This document shows positions 6,010 through 15,319 of a stretch of DNA of 64,000 nucleotides, one piece after another. The notes beneath the pieces are model-generated. The model saw nothing but the letters and a program-made list of their open reading frames with translations. It searched no databases and had not been told where the DNA came from. Positions within the stretch are counted from its first letter, which is position 1, and the number at the start of each line of letters is the position of its first letter. The position numbers and the translations under genes were made by a program. Source of the stretch: a virus; the IMG/VR virus record IMGVR_UViG_3300031972_002122, positions 1-64,000 of that record; one strand, 5' to 3'.

Positions 6010-9004
6010 TGATGCTATAATTGTAGTCACTGGGGATATTGTTCATGGAAAGACTGATATGTCACCAGAGTTAATTTCCTTAGTATCTTATTTTTTCACT
6101 GGATGTGCGGATTTATGTACGACGTTGGTTATTGCTGGAAACCATGATTTTAATTTGGCAAATCCAAGTCGACTCGACGCATTAACACCGATCGTCGAAG
6201 CACTTAACCATGATAACTTAATATATTGGAAAGAATCTGGTGTTAAGACAGTTGGGAATGTTGCATTTTTTCATCACTCGATTATGGATGATGATTGGCA
6301 AGTTAACCTATCCAGTACGCTAGACCTCCCAGAACACGTGGATACTAAAATCGCACTATATCATGGAGCAGTTTCAGGGGCTACTACTGACATAGGATTC
6401 TCAGACTTTGCTGACGCTATCCCACGGAATAACTTTGATGCGTATGATATCACAATGCTTGGAGATATCCACAAAACTCAATACTTGGACGCTGACGAGA
6501 CTATAGCGTATTGTGGATCACTTATCCAGCAGGACTATGGGGAGCTACCAGAGCGAGGATTTTTACTTTGGGATGTACCAACACGGAAATCTACTTTCGT
6601 GTCCGTACCGAACGATTATGCGTACGTGACGATTAAAATAAATGGTGGGAAGATAATCGATCTTCCAGAACCACCACCTAAAGCTAGGATGCGTGTTATC
6701 CACGAGAATACTGATAAGTCAGTAGTTAAAGAAATTGTAGACAAAATAAAAGATCAATATTCGGTAAGTGAATTGCGTGTTACTGGAATAAAAAGTGAGA
6801 AATCACACCAAACTATTCAAGTTGATGATGTGATTAACTCTAGGAAGAGTGAAGTCCAAATGAAGTTGTATAGGGAATTTCTAGCTAATGAGGATTTAGA
6901 TGAAGACGTTTGGAAGGAGATTGATGCTATTAATAATGATCTAAATTCTCAAATACGAAACGTTGAAGTTTCTGGACGTGGAATAAACTGGATTCCGTTG
7001 GAATTTGAATTTTCAAATATGTTCTCGTACGGTACTGGTAATTTCATAGACTTCAGTGATATAGAAGGTATAGTTGGATTATTTGCACCTAACGCTAGTG
7101 GGAAATCTACATTGTTAGATTCGATTGTATTTTGTGTGTTTGATAAGTGTAGTCGGACTAGCAAGGCGGTCAATGTTATGAATAACCAATCTAGTGAATT
7201 TCATTGTAGATTCAAGTTTGCTATCGGTGACGAGGTATTTGAAATTATTAGAAATGCTAAACGTAACACAAATGGATCAGTTTCGGTTGCCGTTGATTTT
7301 TATAAAGGAGACGAATGCCTTAATGGTAAGCGGCGAGACGAAACCAATAAAATTATTCGAGACTACATCGGGACGTATGATGATTTTATACTAACGACAA
7401 TGTCAACCCAGAATGATAATCGATCGTTCATCGACATGACTAAAAAAGATCGCCAAGAATTATTGTATAGATTCTTGGACATTTACGTATTTATCGATCT
7501 GTTTAAATTAGCTAAGGAAGAGTCTAGGGATTTATCGTCACAAATTAAGTTACTTGGTGCCAATGATTTTAATCGAAATATTGAGAAATACCAGAATGAA
7601 ATAAAGATACTGAGTGATGAGTTGGTGATAGTTGACACCCAGATCGCTAAACTTACATCTAGCATCGATGAACTTACGATTGAGATCGAAAGTGCAAGTC
7701 AAAAAATGTATAACCTAGGCACTGTACTGGATATGGATGATTTGATTAGAGATCGTAAGCGAACCGTGGAGATGCTTGAAAGTGAACATGCGGCGATCCA
7801 GACCATAACTAATGAACTTGAAAGGGCTAAAAAAGATTTATCTGACTACACCGCAAAAAATCCAGTACAGGATGATACACCACTGACTGAGATGTTGGGT
7901 AAGTTAAATGATGCTAAGGCGTTAGTATTAGATGATAAGTTTAAACTCAACTCACTGCAGAAGGAACGTGAGCATTTACAATCTAAAGTTAAATCTCTAG
8001 ATACTCACGAGTACGATCCTAACTGTAAATATTGCGTACAAAATCCGTTCGTAAAAGATGCGCAAAAAGCTGAGAATCAGTTAGTTATAGTTAATGAAAC
8101 TATTTCTGAATTGGAGAAAAAGGTTATAGCTGAGGCTGAAATTGATCGCCGAATTACTACAATACAATCCCAACTCAGTGAACGACGCGCAGTTGTGGAC
8201 ACCATCGCAATATTGACTCGGGACTGTGAACGACAACAGAGTGGGTTAGACTTAGCCACATCTCAAATAAAAATAGTGGAATCCAAATTAGCACAAATTG
8301 ATGAAAACTTACAGAGATGTAAGAGTCAGCAAGCTCAGGTAGAGGAAAATGCAAAAATACAAGCTGAAATTTCTAGAACCCAGATGGCTAGAAAAGAACT
8401 ACAGGTTGAGTATTACAGTTTGGTTTCAGAGTCTAAGCAAAAAACTTCTGGGTTGAGTGCGCTTGAAGGTTCATTGAAGGGTGCACTTCAGGTTAAAGAA
8501 GACTACTTGAGGGCTACTAAAAAATATAAGGGGTACGAATATTTCATGAAGGCAGTTAATCGGGATGGTGTACCATACATGATACTTAAGAGGATACTCC
8601 CAGTTATTGAAAACGAGGTGAACGAGGTTCTGGAAGGTATTGTGGACTTTACATTCCAATTGAGTGTAGGTGAAAACGATGTCATTGAGGGGACTATACA
8701 GTATGGTGATAATCGATGGGCTATCGAGTTAATAAGTGGTATGGAAAGGTTTATCCTATCTATAGCTATTCGGAGTAGTCTCATACGATTGTCTGGACTT
8801 CCAAAGCCAAATTTCTTAGCTATCGATGAGGGGTTTGGTGTTCTAGATACTGACAAGTTAAATTCCATAAATATTTTATTCCAATATCTTAAGTCTCATT
8901 TTGATTTCGTACTTTGTATTAGCCACATATCAGAATTTAAAGATTATGTAGATCAACTTATTTCTATAAAGAAAATCGACGGGAGGAGCAAAATAACTTT
9001 GTAG
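5888..9004 (+). CDS. Fused SbcD-SbcC (gp47-gp46) recombination nuclease
   Basis: 1038 aa. A single chain joins the Mre11-like nuclease (T4 gp47, SbcD) to the Rad50-like ATPase (T4 gp46, SbcC). Nuclease motifs: VGDIHC (D12, H14), VTGDIVHGK (D50), AGNHDF (residues 83-88) and LGDIHKT. The ATPase half starts about residue 370, with Walker A APNASGKS (400-407), long coiled coils (about 555-890), a zinc hook C713-K-Y-C716 at the apex, signature LISGMERFILS and Walker B FLAIDEGFGVLD. The complex resects DNA ends for recombination-dependent replication. In T4 these are two genes, so the fusion is notable. The ATG at 5888 is fixed by the first catalytic strand and overlaps the primase gene by 122 nt. 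Confidence 0.92.
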   Translation: MEKVKRIYHVGDIHCRLFQRHSEYREVFDRMFNIIRETGTDDAIIVVTGDIVHGKTDMSPELISLVSYFFTGCADLCTTLVIAGNHDFNLANPSRLDALTPIVEALNHDNLIYWKESGVKTVGNVAFFHHSIMDDDWQVNLSSTLDLPEHVDTKIALYHGAVSGATTDIGFSDFADAIPRNNFDAYDITMLGDIHKTQYLDADETIAYCGSLIQQDYGELPERGFLLWDVPTRKSTFVSVPNDYAYVTIKINGGKIIDLPEPPPKARMRVIHENTDKSVVKEIVDKIKDQYSVSELRVTGIKSEKSHQTIQVDDVINSRKSEVQMKLYREFLANEDLDEDVWKEIDAINNDLNSQIRNVEVSGRGINWIPLEFEFSNMFSYGTGNFIDFSDIEGIVGLFAPNASGKSTLLDSIVFCVFDKCSRTSKAVNVMNNQSSEFHCRFKFAIGDEVFEIIRNAKRNTNGSVSVAVDFYKGDECLNGKRRDETNKIIRDYIGTYDDFILTTMSTQNDNRSFIDMTKKDRQELLYRFLDIYVFIDLFKLAKEESRDLSSQIKLLGANDFNRNIEKYQNEIKILSDELVIVDTQIAKLTSSIDELTIEIESASQKMYNLGTVLDMDDLIRDRKRTVEMLESEHAAIQTITNELERAKKDLSDYTAKNPVQDDTPLTEMLGKLNDAKALVLDDKFKLNSLQKEREHLQSKVKSLDTHEYDPNCKYCVQNPFVKDAQKAENQLVIVNETISELEKKVIAEAEIDRRITTIQSQLSERRAVVDTIAILTRDCERQQSGLDLATSQIKIVESKLAQIDENLQRCKSQQAQVEENAKIQAEISRTQMARKELQVEYYSLVSESKQKTSGLSALEGSLKGALQVKEDYLRATKKYKGYEYFMKAVNRDGVPYMILKRILPVIENEVNEVLEGIVDFTFQLSVGENDVIEGTIQYGDNRWAIELISGMERFILSIAIRSSLIRLSGLPKPNFLAIDEGFGVLDTDKLNSINILFQYLKSHFDFVLCISHISEFKDYVDQLISIKKIDGRSKITL

Positions 9005-9007
9005 TCG

Positions 9008-9022
9008 ATATTTATAGTAAAA
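9008..9022 (+). promoter_or_regulatory. Late-promoter-like motif
   Basis: ATATTTATAGTAAAA, a copy of the TAYTTATWAnAAA motif, lies between the recombination nuclease gene and the virion gene starting at 9029. It would mark the switch from replication to structural genes. Confidence 0.6.
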
Positions 9023-9028
9023 GTCTAA

Positions 9029-11575
9029 ATGATAAAATATACTAGGACAGGTAACGGTCTTCAAGACTTTGCTTCACAGATACCATTTATAGACACTGAT
9101 CAGGTTTCCAAAAACTACTTCAGGGTCAGTGGATTTCCAGATAGACTCTATGTTGGTAAGAATTCATTTCGAATATCTGGGAATGGTGATACACTAGTTC
9201 GTGGGTCTCGCATATATATTGACGTCGTGGATTCTAATGGTAATTTAATTTATCATGAAGTACTAAATATTGTCAATCGTGACAAAAGTAAACTAATAGT
9301 AATTCATGTATACCCAGACACGCCAGTAGGTGCTGCTACAGTTTATATAGCTGGGAGGGTTTTACGTGACCCTAGAACACAGGAAATGTTACAACAGTCT
9401 AGTGACCCATTCAGTACTGATCATAAATTGTATCCGAATGTGATGTGGGTCGGAAAAACTGTAGTCGTCCAAGGAGAGCAGAATAACACTCCAGTGTTTT
9501 TTGCGGGGGAGCCTAAGATAACATTTGGCGAGAAGTTTGTATCATATACCTCGGTGTCTGGATCATCTAGGTTGGTTGAAGTTACTGGTAGTGGGGGTGT
9601 TACTCTTTCATCTACCTCACGTATTATACCCAATCAATACTCGGATAAAAGTGTATTTAGTGATCAAATTATTGAGGGTGGGAGACGTGTTCGAAGATTT
9701 CCAGAAATAGAAAACAATTCTGGAAATTCGGATGGTGATATACAAGTGCCTGAGTTTTTCAAATTATCTAGAATTCAGGCTGGGTCGGCGTTATTTACCA
9801 AATCTATGGAAGGTGGTAAGATTACTATAACAGATATAGATGTTAGTAGGTATACACCAGACGATTACACTTCACCTCCACTTATCCCAGATTACTCAGC
9901 TAGTATAGTTGAAGTGATCAATGATACTACTATAGAGGTAGATAATCCATTTAATATAGCACGTGAATACACTAGCCCCACTGGTGAAAATAAACGCGTG
10001 ATATTTAATTCATTCATCAATCAACCATCGTATTCTATTTCGTATTATGACGATTCAGTAACTACACTGACAACTGACTCTTCAGAGTCTTTTGCTACTA
10101 TCGAATTTATGGGTTTAGAGCCATCCGCTGGACAAGTTGATCGTGTGAAGATTTCGTACAAACCCGTTGGGTCTTTTGGAGATTTTATTAATATTGGTGA
10201 GTTTCCAATAATAGAATCTAATTTTTTAGTTGATACTGATGTACATGTAATGACTCTGGATTCTGGACTTACGGAGAAACAGATTGGGTACCCAAAAGAT
10301 ACTAATGACGTGATACTGTATTGGACTGGTTCGAGTACTACCGTGACTGGTGTGGATTTAATAAAATCTGATAGTAAAATATCTGATGGATTTACCATTA
10401 CACATGATGGTATAGATAGTTCAGATAAGCACGTTGTGGTGACTGTCAATGATGACGCTAATATTAGTCTTATAACGGTCAAAAACACCGAATATAAATT
10501 AAAATTTAAGTCTCACCACGGCGGGGACACTGCAGGTTCTAATTCGTGGAGTGCCCCATATATGGACGTGTATGTATCTGGGTCTGGACTGGTTACTGAT
10601 CAGATACGTGGTGGTGGGAGTGCAAATCCATTGAACGATCTTTCATTGGGAACGTATATTGGGACGGTAGACTCTAAGTTTGGTAGAAAGCAAGATAGTG
10701 AGTTTTATTTTATAGCTAAAGATCGAAAAAATATTAAACCAATATTTGTCATTCGGTCTGGCGTGTGGGATATTGGGCAAATTGAACTGCTACCTAGAAA
10801 GGATAATGGATTCTCACCAAATCAGTCACGGTTGTCGATACCGTTAAATAATTTGAGACAGCGATCTGAACTTGTGATGGATTTTAAATATCTAAATGTT
10901 GATGGTCGACCTGCGAATGTAGATAGTCGAATTTACGGTGTCTATTTCGAGGGAGCTACCGACATACTTTCACAGTCGGTGTCGGCGGATATATCTACTA
11001 TTAAAACTGATATAAATGTCATATCTGGGAGTTTGAATCTGTTAAGTGGGTCATTTGAATCTTTCAGTGGATCATACAGTACTAGGGTAACTACACTGGA
11101 GACATCCCCCACTTTCCAAGGATTCATCGGCGACTTTGACCTTGTGGGGCAAGTATCATCGAGCTTCAATGTTGACTTGGGAACGCCGATCGAATGGAAC
11201 CCCCGAGCTTATAACGGATGTAGCATTAGTGGGAGTGAAATTACATTCGATTCGTCAATCGATAGTTCTTCACTATTTACACTCAATGCTCAAATGAATA
11301 TACGGGTTAGTGATGGTGCGAATTTTATAATGAAAACCGTTGGAAGTTCAACCCAATACCAAACGCTTGGTCTATTCACATCAGCTCTACATACGTCGGC
11401 ATCTGTTTCATTATCAACAACATTTGTTGTGAATCCGAATGACACGTTTGAGATGGGATTTATACATAAAAATGGATCGGTGGGTGGAGTTATAACAGAG
11501 CAGAATACAAATAGTAATCAGGGAATTATCAACACGATTGAAATAATCGGACGTGGTGTGGTAGTTATTCCATAA
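9029..11575 (+). CDS. Large virion structural protein, unknown role
   Basis: 848 aa, rich in Ser, Thr, Gly, Asp and beta-strand patterns, with very few Cys. The N-terminus (MIKYTRTGNGLQDFASQIP) and the early block YVGKNSFRISGNGDTLVRG suggest a virion baseplate or fibre-associated protein, but I cannot name the family. Near the C-terminus (about 650-700) is a short helical spacer with repeats SGSLNLLSGSFESFSGSY, a trimeric-fibre-like pattern, followed by a terminal beta domain (about 720-848). A late-type promoter motif directly precedes it. It could be a fibre or a baseplate appendage; an enzyme is unlikely since no catalytic motif is visible. Confidence 0.55.
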   Translation: MIKYTRTGNGLQDFASQIPFIDTDQVSKNYFRVSGFPDRLYVGKNSFRISGNGDTLVRGSRIYIDVVDSNGNLIYHEVLNIVNRDKSKLIVIHVYPDTPVGAATVYIAGRVLRDPRTQEMLQQSSDPFSTDHKLYPNVMWVGKTVVVQGEQNNTPVFFAGEPKITFGEKFVSYTSVSGSSRLVEVTGSGGVTLSSTSRIIPNQYSDKSVFSDQIIEGGRRVRRFPEIENNSGNSDGDIQVPEFFKLSRIQAGSALFTKSMEGGKITITDIDVSRYTPDDYTSPPLIPDYSASIVEVINDTTIEVDNPFNIAREYTSPTGENKRVIFNSFINQPSYSISYYDDSVTTLTTDSSESFATIEFMGLEPSAGQVDRVKISYKPVGSFGDFINIGEFPIIESNFLVDTDVHVMTLDSGLTEKQIGYPKDTNDVILYWTGSSTTVTGVDLIKSDSKISDGFTITHDGIDSSDKHVVVTVNDDANISLITVKNTEYKLKFKSHHGGDTAGSNSWSAPYMDVYVSGSGLVTDQIRGGGSANPLNDLSLGTYIGTVDSKFGRKQDSEFYFIAKDRKNIKPIFVIRSGVWDIGQIELLPRKDNGFSPNQSRLSIPLNNLRQRSELVMDFKYLNVDGRPANVDSRIYGVYFEGATDILSQSVSADISTIKTDINVISGSLNLLSGSFESFSGSYSTRVTTLETSPTFQGFIGDFDLVGQVSSSFNVDLGTPIEWNPRAYNGCSISGSEITFDSSIDSSSLFTLNAQMNIRVSDGANFIMKTVGSSTQYQTLGLFTSALHTSASVSLSTTFVVNPNDTFEMGFIHKNGSVGGVITEQNTNSNQGIINTIEIIGRGVVVIP

Positions 11576-11583
11576 TTATTAAT

Positions 11584-13320
11584 ATGAACAAGATGAATGA
11601 AAATAATAGTACGCAGAGTGGTGGTGTTGATGACGGGCCACGCTTCATGTATGGAAATCGTGCGACATACATGAAATTCGCACGTCGTATGGCGGACAGT
11701 CTAGGAATGTCTATCGAGGATTGGATCATGGATATGGAGAAAGAATTCGATATCGGTGCTGGTCGAGACGTTGCAGATACGGTATCATATTTCCCAACTG
11801 GGGATGCTGACGCCGTGAATCATGGTACGAATTACCACTCAGACGTATCCAGTGAGCAGGCGCATACTCTATGGGCAGCTCGCGCTGAACGGATTGCTAA
11901 GATCGCAAACTTAGATATCGAAGTTGTCGACGACATAGATGCTGACGAATCTAAGAAAGAGCCGATCGCCGAGGGGGTTATTTCGGAAAAACGTATTGGT
12001 GGATATCGGTTAGATAAATTTGAATTGCATAAATATAATGCTTTTAACGATTCTCCAACTCCAGAATTTAAAGGCGTGAAAGATTACGTACCTAGTGGGT
12101 ATCGACTTTATAGTGGTAGAATTTCTGTTACCTTGGATATTCATGGTGACTCATTGCCAATATCATTTGATTATGGGATTGGTCGAAATGTACCGGGCAA
12201 CATTACCCGTGACGAATTGATCAAATATCAACACGTGGACGCTAATATTAGTAATTATATACATAATGAAGATGATTTAGATCATGAAACACTATATCGA
12301 TCTATAGCTGATTTTATCGTCGAGTTGTATGAAGAATTTCCATTTGGTAGTATAACTGCGGACTGGCATTCAAAGGCTGGTCAAGTGTGGGATAATGTTC
12401 TAAATGTCCTACAATCGATTTTACCTTCAAACAAACGGGATGGAAATACATTATCTATCAGTGAAGGGCTATCAAATAATAATGTAGACGACACAGCCAC
12501 CGTGGATGAAGAACTCGGAACTGATGACAGAGAAGAGTTTGATAACGAAGATATACTTATACCTCCCGATTCTGAACGTAGTGGTGACGGTTCTGAGGAG
12601 GAAGAGCACGATTTCATACCAGCCGATGAAATAGAACCCGAAGATGGTGAAGACCCAACTAATCTTGGTGATGGATTTATCCCAGTTGAAGGTGGGTATG
12701 TGCAATATATTAGAGAAAATTTAGACGATCTAGGGATCGATACGTTGATGACGTTATGGGAAGATCAGTTGATTGAAGAGCATCACACGATTAAAGACGA
12801 ACAGATCGATTCTATCATTGAGGGGAATCTGGTTCATATAATTGGGGAAAAGTCATATAAAGATTTGAGGAGGAATGCCCCGCACTTCTTAAACATACGG
12901 GGCAAGTCGAAGGACACGCCCGGTTCCCGTTTCGTTAACATAGACGAAAAGAACATATGCCACTTTAAGACACCATCCCACACGCATGCTGGTGTGACGT
13001 ACGATCAGCAAGTTCATCTCATAGATTTGGAAGAAATAATGAAAACTCAGGGGGGGATTAAAAAACCACTAGAAATTATACGATTGGCATTGGAGGGTAA
13101 CATCGCAGTTCACTGTACTGATCCGTCGTGGAAGTTTTGGGGATTTCAATATATAGGAACCAAAGAAAAGTATGCAATAACTAAGGAACCTAGATACCCG
13201 AAGGTTAGAAATCCACGATTGAAGGGGTCGGTGTGTAAGCATTTGGATAACGTGTTATTTGTATTACCGTTCCAGAATACCAAGATTTTGAGAGATTTAA
13301 GACGTCAAAAACGTTTATGA
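11584..13320 (+). CDS. Unknown protein with C-terminal SWIM-like zinc motif
   Basis: 578 aa in three visible parts. Residues 1-120 hold a helical domain (RATYMKFARRMADSLGMSI). A very acidic linker occupies about 300-375 (SEEEEHDFIPADEIEPEDGE). The C-terminus (about 450-578) resembles a phage family with a C-x-C-P..F ... RNP ... CKH signature, here HCTDPSWKFWGF and RNPRLKGSVCKH. C511, C551 and H553 are kept, while the second Cys of the usual C-x-C is Asp513. Such SWIM-like fingers are seen in large phage virion-associated proteins of unknown role. The start could instead be the second Met (11593). Confidence 0.5.
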   Translation: MNKMNENNSTQSGGVDDGPRFMYGNRATYMKFARRMADSLGMSIEDWIMDMEKEFDIGAGRDVADTVSYFPTGDADAVNHGTNYHSDVSSEQAHTLWAARAERIAKIANLDIEVVDDIDADESKKEPIAEGVISEKRIGGYRLDKFELHKYNAFNDSPTPEFKGVKDYVPSGYRLYSGRISVTLDIHGDSLPISFDYGIGRNVPGNITRDELIKYQHVDANISNYIHNEDDLDHETLYRSIADFIVELYEEFPFGSITADWHSKAGQVWDNVLNVLQSILPSNKRDGNTLSISEGLSNNNVDDTATVDEELGTDDREEFDNEDILIPPDSERSGDGSEEEEHDFIPADEIEPEDGEDPTNLGDGFIPVEGGYVQYIRENLDDLGIDTLMTLWEDQLIEEHHTIKDEQIDSIIEGNLVHIIGEKSYKDLRRNAPHFLNIRGKSKDTPGSRFVNIDEKNICHFKTPSHTHAGVTYDQQVHLIDLEEIMKTQGGIKKPLEIIRLALEGNIAVHCTDPSWKFWGFQYIGTKEKYAITKEPRYPKVRNPRLKGSVCKHLDNVLFVLPFQNTKILRDLRRQKRL

Positions 13321-13332
13321 TAAATTAACTGA

Positions 13333-13348
13333 TACTTATTTATAAAAA
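13333..13348 (+). promoter_or_regulatory. Late-promoter-like motif with strong RBS
   Basis: TACTTATTTATAAAAA followed by AGAGGA and the ATG at 13363. The same promoter-plus-AGAGGA arrangement occurs before the sheath, tube and gp26-like genes. Confidence 0.6.
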
Positions 13349-13362
13349 GAGGATGTATACTA

Positions 13363-13944
13363 ATGGCTAAAAAAATGAAAAAAGAGCTAGAAGAAAGATT
13401 GCGTGAAGTTATTAAGAGTAAAATTCGGAGACTTCGAGAAGCACCAGTAATGCCTGATGAAGAGGAAGATGATGAATTTCAGCAAACTTCAGCTCCAGAC
13501 GTTAAAAGATCAAAGCCTGCGCCTGTAGATGGAAATGATTCCCAAGCACCTCAAGCTCCAGTCGAGCCGTCGAAAGCTGGATTTTCATCGGAACCATCAG
13601 CGTCCCCAGATGTGGCACCGTCTGAAGTACCGCCAGAACCAACATCGCCAGAAGTACCCGCGATGGATGAACCAGCGGCTGATGCTCCCGAGAGTGGTGA
13701 TGAAAAAATACGACAGGCTAAAGTTCGATTGTTTTTTGATAAAATGGCTGCCAATCCAACACTTATGAATTTATTGAAATTTACAAGTCCATTGGAACAG
13801 GCAGAAGCTATACATCAATTCGCTACTATGGTCGGTGTACCTAAAAGTCAAGTATTACCATTACTTAAGCAAATTAAAGACACGTCTATGGAACCAGAAA
13901 CTGATCCAAATCCTGTGGAGCGTGTAACACGAAGAAGAAGATAA
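13363..13944 (+). CDS. Hypothetical Pro/acidic-rich head-associated protein
   Basis: 193 aa. The N-terminal helix MAKKMKKELEERLREVIKS contains L-E-E and L-R-E, possible prohead protease sites. A long disordered Pro/Ala/Glu/Ser segment spans about 30-110 (PPEPTSPEVPAMDEPAADAP). A compact helical C-terminal domain (about 112-170: IRQAKVRLFFDKMAANPTL, TSPLEQAEAIHQFATMVGV) and a basic RRRR end follow. Composition suggests a scaffold-like or tethering role in head assembly, but no family is recognised. It is preceded by a late promoter motif and stands 1 nt from the next gene. Confidence 0.5.
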   Translation: MAKKMKKELEERLREVIKSKIRRLREAPVMPDEEEDDEFQQTSAPDVKRSKPAPVDGNDSQAPQAPVEPSKAGFSSEPSASPDVAPSEVPPEPTSPEVPAMDEPAADAPESGDEKIRQAKVRLFFDKMAANPTLMNLLKFTSPLEQAEAIHQFATMVGVPKSQVLPLLKQIKDTSMEPETDPNPVERVTRRRR

Positions 13945-13945
13945 T

Positions 13946-14638
13946 ATGGCAAATAAGTTACAAAATATAAAAGCACTCAAGCAGATGCTTTCTGGGAATC
14001 ACCACTCACAAACTAAAAAAACATTCTACTTCGGTAGGAATGAAAAGAAGTTAGAGTTTGAGGATAAGAAGCGGTCTGCGAAGGTAGGCGACGCTATAGT
14101 TCAGGAATTGACAACTACAAATGGCATGACTAGCTACAGGACACATTTTTGTATTGGACTGAATTCATTCCATACAGTGTCTGGTAAGTGGAAGTCTAAG
14201 GAAGAATACGATACTCACCAGAAAGAGATACGGGATATCCTAAATCCATTTAAGGCATGCAATCCTGACAACGAATCGTGTACTAAGAGTCATCCTAGTA
14301 AGATTGATGAGAAGTTGGCTAGGAAGACTGGTATGTGTGATTCGTGCTTGGCTAAATTCGAACTGCAGTTGCAGATTGGTGGGAAGTTTAATAATTACGC
14401 CATGGAAAAGATGCGTAACAATCTAAAGTCATGGATGCGCGATCAAGAGATAGAGTTAACTAAATGGAAAGAAGACCTTCAATCTGGTGTATCTTATTTG
14501 AATAATTCTGAGGGGAATGAGAGCTCTATGGAAAACTGGGAAGGTGATGTGGATGGTGTTATTAAGCGATTTGAGACTGAATTTTACGAAATGAAGAAGA
14601 TGATGTTTGATAACTATGGGATTAGCGAAGATGAATAA
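13946..14638 (+). CDS. Hypothetical protein with Cys-rich (possibly zinc) centre
   Basis: 230 aa, lysine-rich. The central part contains KACNPDNESCTKSHP and, 25 residues on, GMCDSCLAKFE, giving four Cys plus a His in a possible zinc site (about residues 108-140). The C-terminal 90 residues are helical and charged. It lies three genes upstream of the large terminase, in the area where a small terminase subunit could lie, but I see no specific evidence for that role. No RBS; it starts right after the previous stop. Confidence 0.5.
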   Translation: MANKLQNIKALKQMLSGNHHSQTKKTFYFGRNEKKLEFEDKKRSAKVGDAIVQELTTTNGMTSYRTHFCIGLNSFHTVSGKWKSKEEYDTHQKEIRDILNPFKACNPDNESCTKSHPSKIDEKLARKTGMCDSCLAKFELQLQIGGKFNNYAMEKMRNNLKSWMRDQEIELTKWKEDLQSGVSYLNNSEGNESSMENWEGDVDGVIKRFETEFYEMKKMMFDNYGISEDE

Positions 14639-14942
14639 TTATCGTAACAGACAGTTGGTGTGGATAGTTATCATACTTATTGTGTCACTTGGTGGGTATA
14701 TTTTAGCATTCTTTCAATTTAGGACTAATGCATCGCTAGCGGATCGGTTACTGAGTGATGATATGAATCGGATTGGTGTCATTGATGACGAATTATCAGC
14801 GATTAGGACGGATACGGCGATTACTATGGAAGAGTTGAAAAAGTCCCAGAATAAGATTAATAAACTTATCGAGGAAGCTCTTAAGCGTGATACTACTTCA
14901 CTCAATTTAGATGATGCGTTAAAAATTATAAATGAGTTATGA
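14631..14942 (+). CDS. Small inner-membrane coiled-coil protein (spanin-like)
   Basis: 103 aa from the ATG at 14631, which overlaps the previous stop; an in-frame TTG at 14607 also exists but is less likely. Residues about 8-27 (LVWIVIILIVSLGGYILAFF) form one N-terminal membrane helix. The remaining 75 residues are a charged coiled coil (MEELKKSQNKINKLIEEALK), presumably outside the cytoplasm. With the next gene, which overlaps by ATGA and has a signal peptide, the layout resembles an i-spanin/o-spanin pair that disrupts the outer membrane at lysis. It could also be another envelope protein. Confidence 0.6.
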   Translation: MNNYRNRQLVWIVIILIVSLGGYILAFFQFRTNASLADRLLSDDMNRIGVIDDELSAIRTDTAITMEELKKSQNKINKLIEEALKRDTTSLNLDDALKIINEL

Positions 14943-15310
14943 TGCGGTTAATACTATTCATACTATTAATGCCCACGATTGGGATAGCACAGATAGATTC
15001 CACGGTGGTATCGATTCAAAGTATTATAAATGCTGCTGAGACGATAAACATGCAAAAAGATAGTATCGCGGAGTTGAACTCCATAATTGACGAGATGGTC
15101 AATGAAAATAGAATTCAATCTATATTATTTGAACAGCAAGCCGCAGAACTTGACCTGATGTCAAAACGGGTAGTAATTTCTGATGGAATAGTAGACCGAT
15201 ATTTGGGACATGTTGAACCTGATAAGTGGTTTGATAGACCAAATATTCGTTTTATGATTGGTCTGTTAACTGCATACGTATCATCACTCATATACAAAAA
15301 CATACGATGA
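14939..15310 (+). CDS. Secreted coiled-coil protein with C-terminal TM (spanin-like)
   Basis: 123 aa. Residues 1-18 (MMRLILFILLMPTIGIAQ) are a signal peptide ending in AQ, a cleavage context very common in Bacteroidota. A periplasmic coiled coil follows (about 35-85), then PDKWFDRPNIRF and a C-terminal membrane segment (about 104-119, IGLLTAYVSSLIYKN). I recall phages of Bacteroidota encoding proteins with the same signal, coiled coil, 'KW' and TM order, plausibly acting as spanins. There is no lipobox Cys, so it is not a classical o-spanin. It overlaps the upstream membrane gene by 4 nt and directly precedes the terminase gene. Confidence 0.6.
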   Translation: MMRLILFILLMPTIGIAQIDSTVVSIQSIINAAETINMQKDSIAELNSIIDEMVNENRIQSILFEQQAAELDLMSKRVVISDGIVDRYLGHVEPDKWFDRPNIRFMIGLLTAYVSSLIYKNIR

Positions 15311-15319
15311 GGATGATGA

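Noticed and set aside
10045-10488. 147-codon - strand frame (and similar ones at 12381, 19670, 23422, 31693)
   Set aside because: All lie opposite confident + strand genes and have no conserved motif; they arise from codon bias.
13363-13944. Small terminase subunit call for this or the next gene
   Set aside because: Position is suggestive, but there is no coiled-coil/HTH evidence specific to gp16.
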